Origin: Chara braunii
Lineage: Eukaryota > Streptophyta > Charophyceae > Charales > Characeae
Assembly: GCA_003427395.1 (NCBI GenBank)
Contig: BFEA01000427.1
Location: 1,056,525-1,103,913 of the forward strand
Length of the DNA: 47,389 nt
Direction: 5' to 3'
Numbering within the stretch: position 1 is the stretch's first letter; each line of letters begins with the position of its first letter. Below are positions 10,170 through 21,181 of the stretch, piece by piece. The position numbers and the translations under genes were made by a program. The notes under the pieces are model-generated. The model saw nothing but the letters and a program-made list of their open reading frames with translations, was not told where the DNA came from and did not search any database.

Positions 10170-11171
10170 TCAACATCTAATCCCTATTGATGTCCTGTGC
10201 CTCAACTTGCTCGGCCCCTTGTCCATCCTGTCTTTCTGCTGGCTCTTTAACCCTAGGCCGGAGGCCATGATTCCTTTTCTCCTCCTTGCAATTTCTCGTA
10301 ACTCCATCTCGCTGTAGAAATCCAATGGTGTGGCCACCACCCCTGACTTCGCGAGTTCCCGGGCCTTGATAATCCACTCATGTTTGATCACACTGAGCCA
10401 TTGCTGAAACCAATGGCTGGGCGTTGGCCCAAACTCATCCTCCCATCTGAAGACTCCCTCGCGCGGCTGGTGTATCGGGGGCCGCCTGTCTTCTCTAGGC
10501 CTCGAGATTTCATCCCTCTCATCCCCACTGCTGATTTTTATTACCTCTTGTACTTCCTCCTCCTCGTCCTCCTCCTCTTCCGTCCGTATGGGGCTGTACC
10601 TGCCTGTCAAGTTCTTTGGATCGTAGCTATAGGGAACCTCTGTCCTCTCCCCATATCCTTCCCCAACGTCCGGGTACCCCCCCTCACAACTGTCGTGGCC
10701 GCTCCGTCCTTCAAGCGGGCTTTCCCTTCTTTCCTCCCCATCCTCACGCTCGTCGCGCATGTCCTGTCTCCCCTAGCCTTCCCTATGTCAAGACTCACGT
10801 TGTTCGCACCTCTTGGCTCTTTCCTCGTCAGAGGCCTGATCCTTGTCTCCCATATCCGTATTGCCCCTTTCTCCCACACTTGCCCTTTCCTCCTCCCTCT
10901 CACTCCTAGATGAGATATATATACCTTCTCCCTCCCGGAGGGGCGAGGGTCTTTTACACACGCGCTTTCTCGCACCCCTGCCTACCACTTGCCTGGATAT
11001 GAGCCCTATGTACAATTTTCTTTTTGCCGTCCTCCTTCCTCGACTTGGTCCCACTTCTTCCCCTCCGGTAGGCCTGTTGATCGCCCCGCTGTCATTCTCG
11101 TTGCCGAATTCCATTTTTACTTTCTCTTGTGTTTTTCTTCTAGGTCCTGTATAACAAAACAACACCCGCAA
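10170..11171 (-). pseudogene. Unrecognised charged ORF remnant downstream of integrase
   Basis: Two open stretches (11171-10788 and 10760-10170) are in the same minus-strand frame, separated by a TGA at 10788-10790 and a TAG a few codons on. The predicted product is rich in Arg, Glu and Gly. Its C-terminal half has a long acidic run (EEEEDEEEE) and then a tryptophan-containing region (HWFQQWLSVIKHEW) that looks like a folded segment. I see no signal peptide or membrane segment, so an envelope-like role is not supported. It sits after integrase and before the 3' UTR, where some large plant gypsy elements carry an extra ORF. Family unknown; it could also be captured sequence. Confidence 0.5.
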
Positions 11172-11551
11172 AACCCCTCATACACCCGTTTCCCAGTCCG
11201 GTAGGCAGCCCCTCTTCACCAAAATGCTCCCAGTATCCTTCGCATCATGCCACTATTATACATTTCCCTCTCTTATGCAAATGCCCCGTTCGTGATGATC
11301 CCAGTATTTCCCCGTTAGAAACTATGATACAATGCTCCCGACAATCCTTCCCGTTATCTCGCAAACCCGTTACCGCGAACTCCCAAGTCATCCTGCCATC
11401 CAGCCGCAGTCAGTCCAAACCATTGCCCCAGCCCCAAAAAAATAACAGTCCCACTGACGCAGTCAGAGACAGAACCATAGTGTGGGCAAGACCGTTGTCA
11501 GTCCTTAGCTTGTAGCCCCTCAGCTTTCTTATCCTCGGCCTCCTGAAGCCA
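11172..11551 (-). other. Gap between integrase and the downstream ORF remnant
   Basis: About 380 bp following the integrase stop. I see no conserved domain, repeat or promoter-like element in it. Confidence 0.4.
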
Positions 11552-12861
11552 TTATTCCACTGGGTCCCGACTTAGAAACCTGACCAATCGTTGCCTCGGG
11601 AAGGGTCCTTTCAATCCAGTTTCATCCAAATCTTCCAGTTTGAAGATGTTCAGTCCAACCCGCTTGGCGACCCAGTAGGGGCCTTTGAACCTCCTCCCCA
11701 GTTGTCCAGACCAAGTACTTTCTAGTGTCGAGTTCCTTAGCAATACTGTCTCCCCCACCTGAAGTGGCTCCTTTCTGACATTCTTAACCTGGTCCCACCT
11801 TGCTTTGTCCCTCATTCTGCTGTCTAGTACCTGGTTGGCGATGTCGTCCATGACCTCTTCGTTCTTAAGGACTTGTTGACACCTCGCCTCGATTAACTCT
11901 TCCGTGGTCATTCGCGGATTATCATCTAACCTGTTCGAAGTAGGTATCAAGGCTTCGACGGGAAAGTCGATCTCTCTTCCGTACCAAAGTTCTGCTGAGA
12001 TACATCTCGTTGTCCTCTTAGGTGTCATGTTCTCTGAGAAGACAGCCTGCTTAAGATACCTAGGCCAGCTTCCCAGATGGTCCGCTGCAAGCTTCACAAT
12101 CGTTTTCTTTAAGGTTCGGTGCCCTCTTTCCACATGTGCATTGGCCTCCGGGTGATATGGCTCGATGAGTTTGATCGGTACGCAGAGTCTCTTAAGCATT
12201 CCCAATACTTCTTGGTTGACAAATTTCGTCTCATTGTCCGCTATAAACCTCCTGACGAAAGGATGCCTCAAGTAAAAGTCTTCTATCCAGTCCGCTACAC
12301 TTCTCCCTATCTTTTTCTTAAGAGCGACCGCCTCCACGAACCCACTCAAGTTGTCTCGCGCATCCAGGATATACCTGTACCCATCTGTTCATGGCCAAGG
12401 TGGACCAGATGTCCCGGCCCTAGCACCCGCATTGGTCTAAGCGGCTCGAAGACACGTGCCAAGCTTCGTTCCTGGCAGATAAGGCAGGTCTGGCAGTACA
12501 TGGCGACCATGCCTGCCATGCCTGGCCAATAATAGAGTGGCGTCATCTTTGCAAGAGTTCCTTTGGACAATCGATGCCCTCCTGCTAATCCGTCACGCAT
12601 TGCCTGGATAACGTCTAACTGCCTAGATCTCCCGCACACGACTCTTCTAGGCATAGCACTTTCCTCTCTCCGGAACAGATGGTCGCCCCTTAGGACGTAC
12701 CTTTCGGCCTCCTCCCTTGCTTTAATGCTGACTTCCATGGGTTGCTTGTTTCCCACCAGCAACAACCCGATCTTCCGAAAGATCCCTTCGTATATTTGGG
12801 CATAGAAAAACTCCTTCCCTTCCTGGTCCTCATCCTTTCTCTCCTGCATCCGGTTTACCAT
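11552..12861 (-). pseudogene. Integrase of the giant element (frameshifted)
   Basis: This region would insert the element's cDNA into the genome. Two minus-strand frames cover it. The first (12861-12346) has the N-terminal zinc-binding region: GLAGGH, YYWPGM and CQTCLICQ, with H96, C126 and C129 of that frame in place, but Arg89 where the first zinc His is expected. The second (12349-11552) has the catalytic core: D38 in RRFIADNETKF and E74 in NAHVERGH, exactly 35 residues apart (DD35E). The first catalytic Asp (LDARDN) reads in the second frame just upstream of the ATG, so a frameshift falls near 12355-12400. The C-terminus has the GPY module (FKGPYWVAKRVG) and ends soon after; no chromodomain is seen. 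Confidence 0.9.
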
Positions 12862-12968
12862 CTATCGCAACTCTTTATTTTCCAAGATTTCACTAAGCTC
12901 TTCACGGCTTCCCGGCCTCCCTCAATCGCCATTTCTATTAGTTCCTCCTTCGGTCCTATTGTCGCTCC

Positions 12969-15298
12969 TCATGAATCTTTCTCCTCTTTGCGACCTCGAG
13001 TGGTGACTGGTCCTTCTCTAAGTTTTGCTACTACGGCAGGTGCCCCCTCCTCCAAAGTTCGGATCAACAGTTCTCCCGACGCGCATTCTTCGCTCATCAT
13101 TTCGTTATCCACCGCAAGAGTTCCTCCCTCGTATTCAAGGAATGCGTCTATGGGCTCCGCATCCTCCACCCTATCGAGAGTGATGCAGACCCGACTCAGC
13201 TCATCGGCCTTGTTTCTGATTCCAGCAATCCGTTCGATTTTGTAATCGAACTGCCAGATAAATCACACCCATCTCCCCACCGTCGGATCTATAGGCCTGT
13301 AATTCTTTAAGGCCCCTGCAACATTCGTCGGATCGATCCTAAGGATGAACCGCCTCCCAAATAGGTAGGCCTGGAAGGTCTTGAGGCAATGCAAGATGGC
13401 CAGGACCTCCTTCTTGAACTGTGAGTACCGCCGTTCTGCGGAGTTCAGGGTTCTACTTTCGAACCTAATTGGCCTCTCCTTCCCTTCCTCATCCCTTTGA
13501 ATCAGCACGCCTCCTACGGCCAAGGGTCCTCCATCCGTTTCTAGGATGAAGGGTCGTCTCACTTCGTCATTAAAACAGGGTGCGGACAAGGCGACTTGCT
13601 CCGATGTTAGCATGTCCTTGAGGGTTTGGACGGCTTCTTCTCGCTCCTCCGTCCAGTCCATGGTCCCTTCTTCTCTAATCATGGCCCAGATAGGCTCAGC
13701 GATCTTGTCAAAATTTTTAATGAAGATCCTCCAAAAGTCGACCACGCCTAGAAATGCTCTTACCTCCGTTGTCGTGTGCAGGGGTGTTGGCCACTATGAT
13801 ATCTTGTCTGTCTTCGCCGGATCTGGCTTCCTACCGTAAGCACCGCAGCGAAATCCTTGTATAGTTACTTCCGGTACTGCTAGAATACTCTTTGGTCCGC
13901 TAGCCGTGATGTTGTATACTAGGAACCGGCGGAGTAAGTCCTTGATGTCCTGTAGATGGTCCCATACAAATCTTCGGATTTCTGGCTGGACTTCCGTCTC
14001 GTCCTTCTCTTGCGCGCCTTTGATCGGGTTGTTATCGATGTATGACTCACACTTTTCTGGGAACATGTCTCCGGCTACGGCGAACATTCATCGTTGCGCT
14101 TCGCCTACCACGTTTGTGAAGCCCATAGGGGTCACCTGCATCTGCAACTGGCCTACGGGGGTGTGCATTGCGCTGTACGGCCTGTTCCGAACATCCAATG
14201 GAAGTTGGTCGTACCCTGAGTACAGATCTATCAGGAAGTAAATACTCCGGCCGGCGTGCGACTCTGCTAATAGATCGGCCTGAGGCAGTGAAGCAGCATC
14301 CCGGATGGTTACCGCATTCAACTTTTGCAGGTCCTGAATCCATCTCAGTGTTTTGTTGGGCTTTCGAAAGACGAACCACCGGTTCGTGTATGGCGACGCC
14401 GTAGGTTCTGCGACGAAGGAGTCCATCTTTGCTCGAAGAAGGTCTGTCACTTCCCCCGCTATCCCAAATTCATAGGCCGGACCCTTGTCATTCCAGCACT
14501 CATGCTCTACCGTGCGGATTCTGACCGGAGGAATCAGCTTCGCGTCCAGCCGCCCCTTTTGGTGATCACTAAAGGCAAATGTCAGGTGAAACTCCTAACA
14601 GGTCTTTTTGATCAGGCGGGTTTCTTTTTCTGTTAAGAATCCATTTATCCCTATCTTCATTGTATCAGCTACCTTATCTGGTATCCGATGCCCTTCCGTC
14701 GCTCTCCTCTCTTGGATTACTCGAAGGACTTTTTCCTCCTTCTCGATAACCTCTTCCTTTGATGTCTCTAGCAGGATCGAGACCGGTTTTGCTTTCTTCC
14801 CTACCGGCTTGTACTTTCGAACACTTCCTTCCGGGATCTTTCTCCTAAAAAATGAACGGTCGAGATTACCCTCGTCACCCCTACGATGCGTGGTTGAATA
14901 CTAACTAATTTTCCATTCAGACAATATCCCTTTTGCACTTCTCCTTCGAATTTGGCCAATGTCGCCGAGTCCACTCCTACGTTGTGGTATCTGATGTCCT
15001 TGATGAGCTGTAACAAATCGAAAATCTCGAGTGCGACCTCGGGTACGTCCATGCGCACTTCTTTCTGCTTGGGCAGGCTGGCCCCGAGTTCGACTTCTGA
15101 TTCCCTTTCTGCCACCATAACACCTAAGACTTCATCCTCCTGCCTTGTCTTCTTCTGGGGCAGGCCCATCTTGATCCATTCCTTCTTATTGAATGCTTCC
15201 TCGATCATGATTTCTACCCTTTCTCTCATGTCCTCCATCCGCGCAAAAGCCCTTTTTCGTGCGCTATCCTCGAACGACGACGACCACGTGGCTAACTT
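12969..15298 (-). pseudogene. Reverse transcriptase-RNase H of the giant element
   Basis: It would copy the RNA into DNA and degrade the RNA template. The frame continues past the protease stop (15299) as a linker to about 14836, then shifts. RT motifs: LRWIQDLQKLN, FLIDLYSGY (first catalytic Asp), VTPMGFTN, then YIDNN where gypsy RTs have YIDD, so the second catalytic Asp is Asn. The connection region is FLGVVDFWRIFIKNF. RNase H reads FILETDGG (Asp), LNSAERRYSQFKKE (Glu) and LRIDPT (Asp), so its residues look present. After RNase H, ADELSRV marks the usual boundary. In-frame stops occur at 14088-14090, 13794-13796 and 13263-13265, with another frame change before integrase. Confidence 0.9.
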
Positions 15299-18115
15299 TC
15301 ATTTCGGAGGGTTTCCTCCCGTCCCAAGGAGTCGGAGGAGCTCTCCCCGGCCGGTCACTGGGTCCTCTTTGTCTACCATGTACGTGCCATCGTGCAAGTG
15401 CATGCCTATCATTTCTACATTTGCGCACCATGGTCTCCCGAGGATTATGTAGTGGTCCATTTCCTCCATTACTGTCATCCGTTGAAACGACCAGATGGAT
15501 TCCCTGACGCCTGCCTTGACTGCGCATTTCGTGACATACCCCGCGAACAAAATTTCCTCACCGGCTCCCTGGATGCTTCCTGTTACTTCCTTATTTACCA
15601 TACAGCCCGTGATCGTTGCCAAATCTTGCCTTATGAGAGTGATTTCCGCTCCCCCGTCTATTAATGCGTCGGTATGATGAGTTCCGATCTGGATTTTCAA
15701 CTTTCCTACGGGTAGCGCATGGAAGCTGAGCTTTGTCCCAGGAGGTGCCCTCATGACCTCACCACCTTCTCGGTCTGGCAAACTCAGGCGGATGTTCGCA
15801 AAGGCTTTCTCGAGATCCTCCAAATCCCCGCGACTCCTCTTAAGGTTAGCGACTTCTTGCGGAGCTTCCTCCTCCCCTTCCCCTTCCGGCGATTCGGGGT
15901 TTTCGTCTATCTCTACTCGTCGTCGCGTCAACAACTGTTTAAGCCCTTTGAGCAACCTAGGGCTGGCCTGCAACATGGTCTGAAACGACACCGATACCAT
16001 GGTTCCTAGTAATTTGCTAAGGGTGTCATCGATCTCAGGTATGGTTAAGATCGGGATTTGGTATCTAAACTTCTTTTTAGCAGCGGTAACTTTGTCTCTA
16101 GGCTCCTCTTCCATAGGCTTCCTATAAACTTTCTCTGGTTCCCCGGCCTCCGGCTTTGCCTGGGGCGCGGAGCCTCCAACAACCTCCTCCATCACGGTGT
16201 CACGGATAATTCTTCTCCCAGCCGTCCCCAGTCGAGTGGTCGCGTTCACCCTATCGTGTCCGTCGCTTTCCAGAATAACGCCGACCTGCGGCCCGTGACC
16301 CCTAAGTTGATCCCAGATGATATCGACCACCGGCGCTGCCTCTACCGCTGCTATCTCTAACCCATTGAACATGATGATGGCTCGCTGCATCCCCCCTGGT
16401 GAGTTCCAATTCACCTGCTCTCCCTGCGACCCGAATATCTCTCCCTTTAATGACCTGGTACATCTCCTTCTTAATATATAATGGTTGAGTTTTGGGCATG
16501 CGCGCACAAAATGTCCCACCACGGTGCAATACTTGCATTGCTTATTAGCGGGATCTCTCCATCCGAATCCTCGATTGGCTACCCCTGGCGGAACTACGAC
16601 TTCTTGGGGAGGGAGGGCGGGTCGGGATACTTGCGCCTGCATAACCAGTAGCACGTTCTCCACCTTTTCAATCTTGTTGTCAACTCCGTGCACCCGTTCA
16701 TGTAGACTTTCAATCCCCTTCTTTACCTTGTCGCCTGTCCTACCAGTCCGATCTATGGCTTCCCCTTCCTTGAGCAAGGCCAATGTTTCGATCACTACGA
16801 TCTTTTCGGCCAGATCTGTTACCGTACTGAAATCAACATCCCTGGTGTTTACGAATTTGCTCGTCTGTTGGTAAGCCGACAGGATCTTGTCCTTGTCGAA
16901 CTCGGAGAACTGCTTGAGGAAGTACTTACTCATTATCCGGTCCGTAACCCCGGGGATCCTTAGGGCTACCAGGTTAAACTCCTGTAGAAAGTCATTGTAT
17001 GTCGCGAAGTTCTTTCTCTGGATTGCCGCTAAGTCGGCCTCCGTTGCCATCTTCTCCGCTGCCAGGTATTTCCTCATCATTACATCCCGGGTTTCCTTCC
17101 AGGATCGACTCGCGGCTACGATGGTCATTATGTCCCGTCCCAAGCTCAAAGACACATGCTGCCCCAGGTGGTCCATCTTTTCTTCTTCGGTTCATTTCAA
17201 CAACGCGGCCAGATTCTCGTAATCTATCAAGAATTCCGTGATGTTCGCCCCGTCAAACGTCATCTTTTTCTTAGCGTCCGCTAGATAGCCTTGATTTTTG
17301 TTCAGTGCTCACGCGAGGGACTATACTATCTTCCTAAGGCCGCCTTCGGAGCTACTGGCCTCACCTGCCATACTGGTATTTGGTCCTTCCTTGTCGGCCT
17401 TCTGTCCCTCCCTCGTCTTTGCAGTTCCTTCCGGGTCGAACCATCCCAACACCCTTTCCCTAAGGCTCCATAGTCTCTCACATCCTCACATTACTGCTGG
17501 CGTGGTTGGCAGACGGCTAACCCTGTTGTCTATGGCTGGCGGGATTGTAGCTTTCTCAGCCTCCATCCCCGGGGAGTTCTCTCTCTCTTTCCTTCTTTTG
17601 CTTGGTGTTCCCCCACGGTCACTACCCTTATCCCCTTGCCCAATCCCGCCTCGGCCGGTCCTCCGTTCGTCCCACGGTTCTTCCTGCAGAGGGCCTTCTT
17701 CGTTCCCAGTCATCATTTCCTCGATCAATCTTGCCTTGTACTCCGCGGTCATTTTTTCTATCTCCGCTAATTTTCGCCTCGCATCCGTGACCCTCACTTT
17801 CTTAGACACAGCCCCTTCTGAATTCTGGGGGCTTGTCCTATCCTTATTTCTACCTTCCTTGGTCTCCTGAGTCCCTTGCCTACTTCCTCCGGCTTTCCCC
17901 GAGCTTTCCCCCGAGGAGATTTCCTTCCGGTTCCCTTTGGTACCATCCGGATTTATTGATTCTCTGTCTTTCTGACCCTCTTCGCTCTGCACAGCACTGC
18001 CTCCTAACCCTGGTCCTCCTTCGTTCCTACGATTATCCATCTCATCCTCTGTTGCCATTTTGCCCAGTTCTGCATAAACCAAAGGATTCCCCATGACACA
18101 CGCAGCACGAGGCAT
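15299..18115 (-). pseudogene. Gag-protease polyprotein of the giant element
   Basis: One minus-strand frame from an ATG at 18115 to a TGA at 15299, broken by TGA at 17486, TAG at 17321, TGA at 17309 and TGA at 17192. The last 625 codons (17176-15299) are uninterrupted. The N-terminal third is charged and low-complexity. The capsid-like region follows (KKKMTFDGANITEFL, then WKETRDVMMRKYL), then a coiled-coil-like stretch and a CCHC zinc knuckle, CKYCTVVGHFVRAC (residues 214-227 of the 625), for RNA binding. The aspartic protease is near the end: ALIDGGAEITLI (residues 504-515) and ILGRPW (578-583). The usual Asp-Ser/Thr-Gly is Asp-Gly-Gly here, so activity is doubtful. Gag and protease in one frame, with pol following the stop, fits a gypsy polyprotein. 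Confidence 0.9.
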
Positions 18116-18464
18116 TTAGGTTCCATAGGTTCCGATTTCGTTGGCTTATCTTTATCCAGATAGTAGCCTTCTCCCTATTTCCATTCCCCGATTGCTCCCT
18201 TAAAAAAAAAGAGCCGTGGCCGGCCCTACCGCCCTACCGAGCTAAGGGACACGGCTTAGTTCCCTTTTTCATAGGCTCGTTTAGAGCGCCCCTGTTCCGT
18301 CGGGCCAGCGCGTAGGAGTCCTGGTTAGCCATCCTGCTAGGGAAAGTTTCTCGAGCAGTATTCCCCTTTTCAACTTCCAGGGTCATGGCAACCATTAGGA
18401 GTCTGTTTACCCTCTCTCTTTTATTCTCTAGCGGTTTTTGATCGTCTGGGTCCGAGGTCCTTCC

Positions 18465-19286
18465 TTATTCCCATCGGTGGGTCCCTATACGTGGCGGACT
18501 ATATTTGATTTGCCCTATTGGCCCGCCCGCCACCCCCGCTAGATAACTCTCTCCTATCTCGATTTCCCTCTGGATTATGTGTTCGTATTCCGCCCAGGCT
18601 AGTCGTGGCAACCCAAATATCACGATATGGATAACTTCCAGTAATTCGTGGGCCCTGTTTCCCCAGAACGGCCCATGTTCTACAGCAGCGTCATAGAACA
18701 TCCCGATGGTCTGGTCGGGGAAGTGGTTTACCCAGATTATTGCCGAGTCTGCCAGCTCTTGCACCCTCACGAGGCTCCCGAAGATGAGGTCTATCATAAA
18801 TCGGGGGACCCGGCACCTCAGCGGTATGGTTGGTGCCCTGAATTCCCTCCAACCTCTCATTTTCACCCTGGTAAGTAAGTCCATGTTTCTTCTACCCCTG
18901 ACTGATTGTCCTATCCGCGTCAACACCCAGGCCGCCCTCTGAAAGACTGGAGCCAGCTTGTGGCCTTGCACTATTCCTATCCCCAGCAAGTATCAGTCAG
19001 TCTCGGGTAGGTACAGGACCCCGATTATCTCTAAATTGGAAAACAGGTCATCCCCAGGTCCCCGGTTGAGTCTCATCCCCGTCCACCGACATTCCACCAA
19101 CATGAAGGCACTGTCTCTCCCTAAAGTCACGGCCCGCCATTCCACGTCGAATCCCCGAAAGTTGGAATTCGACGGAAGAGACACTTCCCATCTCCTGCCG
19201 TTGTTCCAGGGCGGTCCGGGGTACCGGGGCTGGCGTTCCATCTGCACACGTCTTGCCGCCATTGCTGTTTCGGTAATTTTCTGCAT
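18465..19286 (-). pseudogene. Unknown domain, copy 3 (nearest gag)
   Basis: One frame from 19286 to 18465 with a single TGA at 18993-18995. I do not recognise the family. Internal landmarks, in order: RRWEVSLP; SAFMLVECRW; GVLYLPETD then the stop; RVKMRGWREF; VPRFMIDLIFGS; EHGPFWGNRAHELLEVI; EIGESYLAGV. The same landmarks in the same order occur in the two segments immediately upstream (19556-20269 and 20368-21181), so the region is a three-copy tandem array of a domain of about 200 residues. It lies between the 5' LTR and gag, where Ogre-type plant elements carry an extra ORF1, although no homology to that protein is shown. There is no signal peptide, zinc motif or membrane helix. Confidence 0.6.
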
Positions 19287-19555
19287 AGTTCCACATAGAA
19301 AGGATTATGGTCCGTTCTTCAGCAACCGCCCATCTACCTACTGTTTCCTTTCCCGCTTATATCCCCTTTCCTCTTTTCTGTCATGCGACCTACATCCGTG
19401 CCCACAATGACCGGGCACCTTCCCTTGTTTCAATCCCCCCTCATGACCTGCTAAGCTAATGTACATGCCCCCCCCCTCTCTTCTTATGTTACAACCTAGT
19501 TTACATGCGTCCTCCATACTCCGACCTTCCTGCGGCGTTCGATTTCCATGTCCTT

Positions 19556-20269
19556 TTAATCGAACCACAGTACCTCAAACAGTTTAAAGACATCATCCAC
19601 GTAGGATGGAGCGGCCGCTGCCTCTCGGCTAACCATGGCATCCCAAGCCTCCGCCTCTACCTCTAGGCGGTCATACTTGCCTATCCTCAGGACGGTGATG
19701 ACTTCCCCGACTTTATCTCCGTAGAAGGGTCCAAATTTTAACGAGATCCTATAGACTTCCTCAGTCAACCAGACACACTCTATGTGTACTTCTTTCATGG
19801 AGTCGACCACTTCTACGATGTGTTCGAAACCCCCAAACCACTCGGCCACGAATTCAGGCACCCACGCCGTTGTTCGTAGGCCGGGAGGCTTGAGTTTCTT
19901 CCATCCCCCCATCACAACTCTACTACTGACTTCGTCCCACCCCTCGTTGGCGAACCTTTTGCCCTCTTTTCAGGTTTGCGCCTCTGCATACCCTAGAAGC
20001 CACATTGGATCCTGTCCCGCCGCTAACATAGTGCAAAATAGGTGTCACCCGTCTTCAGAAAGAACGACCGTCCCGACTGATTCCACTTTGCCCTCTGCTA
20101 TCTCATCCCAGCCTTCCTCTTCCCTTATCGGGTTCCAAATCCAGTCTATCCATACATATGATAATCCCGGGGGAACCTCAAACCCACCCTAGTCGCACGT
20201 GGTTCCTCTCCACTCGTTTTCTGCTGGTATAGGCATTTCTACCCCCCCCTGAGTCGCCTTGGTTCCCAT
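19556..20269 (-). pseudogene. Unknown domain, copy 2
   Basis: A single frame from about 20269 to 19556 with three stops: TAG at 20190-20192, TGA at 20045-20047 and TGA at 19970-19972. Landmarks shared with copies 1 and 3: SYVWIDWIW; GTVVLSEDG followed by the TGA; RVVMGGWKKLKPP; VPEFVAEWFGGF; KFGPFYGDKVGEVITVL; PSYVDDVFKLFE. The alignment to copy 3 is continuous across the stops, and the reading frame is preserved between them, which argues that this was a coding region and not chance. The start is uncertain; the ATG at 20267-20269 is only the first in frame. Function unknown. Confidence 0.6.
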
Positions 20270-20367
20270 CCCTTGAAGGTGTATTCCATCAGCAATTCCT
20301 CTCTAGTCATCTTTTCCCTTCCTGCACAATACCAGGCCACTCAGTCTCCAAAAGTAAGTCACCCTCC

Positions 20368-21181
20368 TTAGAAGTCCCAGTCCTCAATCTCATCATCTTC
20401 GTCCTCATCACTGAAGTCGTCCTCTTCGTTGTAGAGCAACTCCCTCACCCCTTCCAGAAATGTCTCCCCTATTGCCACATTTCTATAGACTATCCCCCAA
20501 TGCATGGAGGTAGGGACAAAGACATTGTCTACGTTAAGGCAGTTTAGCATCTCAGCCAGCTCCTCCGCCCAATTCCCTTCAAACGACCCTATTTCCACCG
20601 ACAACCGGAAAAAGTCTTGCCTAGCGCACTGGTATAGTTCGAGGGTCGTCATGGACTAGCATATCCGTACTAACCTGCTCCGGGTTCCGAAGACCGCATC
20701 CACCAGAAAGGGAGGCAACACACATCGCATGGTTCTGACGGGTCGCCTCACGCTTCCCATATCCCCAAGTTCCACCCGCACATCTACCCTTTCCATTTTC
20801 ATTTCCCTCCGCTGACACGCAGCCCATACAACCTCCACTTCTGCCTTCCTAAACAACTCGTCCAGCGTATTCCCGAGTGACAACTAGACCCACCCCTGGG
20901 CTTCCACTGTCTTGTGACAAGTAGACCCACCCCCGGGCTTCCACTGTCCCTTGTAACTCCAGATCCATTAAACTCCGCGACAACCTTGTCAAGCTGACAT
21001 TAGCCCATACTGTCTCTATCCACAGGAATGCGTCCTCCCCTTCCCGCATTACGGTTTGATATGCTGGCTCAAGATTTGCCCACGTTCCATCTTCCGAGAG
21101 GACGACCCATACCCCATCCCTTACATCTACTGGCATTTCCGGACCGCTGATATAGATCAGGGAAGACAACCACCGCGCCAT
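20368..21181 (-). pseudogene. Unknown domain, copy 1 (most 5')
   Basis: It starts at an ATG at 21181 (MARWLSSLIYIS) and reads GVWVVLSEDGTW, EDAFLWIETVW and GWVYLS. A local tandem duplication (about 20877-20945) then shifts the frame. The continuation (20883-20368, with a TAG at 20656-20658) has LPPFLVDAVFGT, EIGSFEGNWAEELAEML and AIGETFLEGV, matching copies 2 and 3. The C-terminus is strongly acidic (SDEDEDDEIEDWDF), a tail absent from the other copies. It is the first ORF after the 5' LTR in transcription order. Product and function unknown. Confidence 0.58.
20877..20945. repeat. Short tandem duplication inside domain copy 1
   Basis: Two near-identical copies of GTGACAASTAGACCCACCCC then YGGGCTTCCACTGTC, about 36 bp apart, abut each other. 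The duplication disrupts the reading frame of copy 1, so it postdates the coding state. Confidence 0.85.

Noticed and set aside
10170-11171. Envelope gene of an errantivirus-like element
   Set aside because: No signal peptide, cleavage site or transmembrane helix is visible; the product is charged and soluble-looking.
12119-12532. 137-codon plus-strand ORF opposite integrase
   Set aside because: Antisense shadow of the integrase coding region.
17298-17870. 190-codon plus-strand ORF opposite gag
   Set aside because: Shadow of the low-complexity charged gag N-terminus; no motif.
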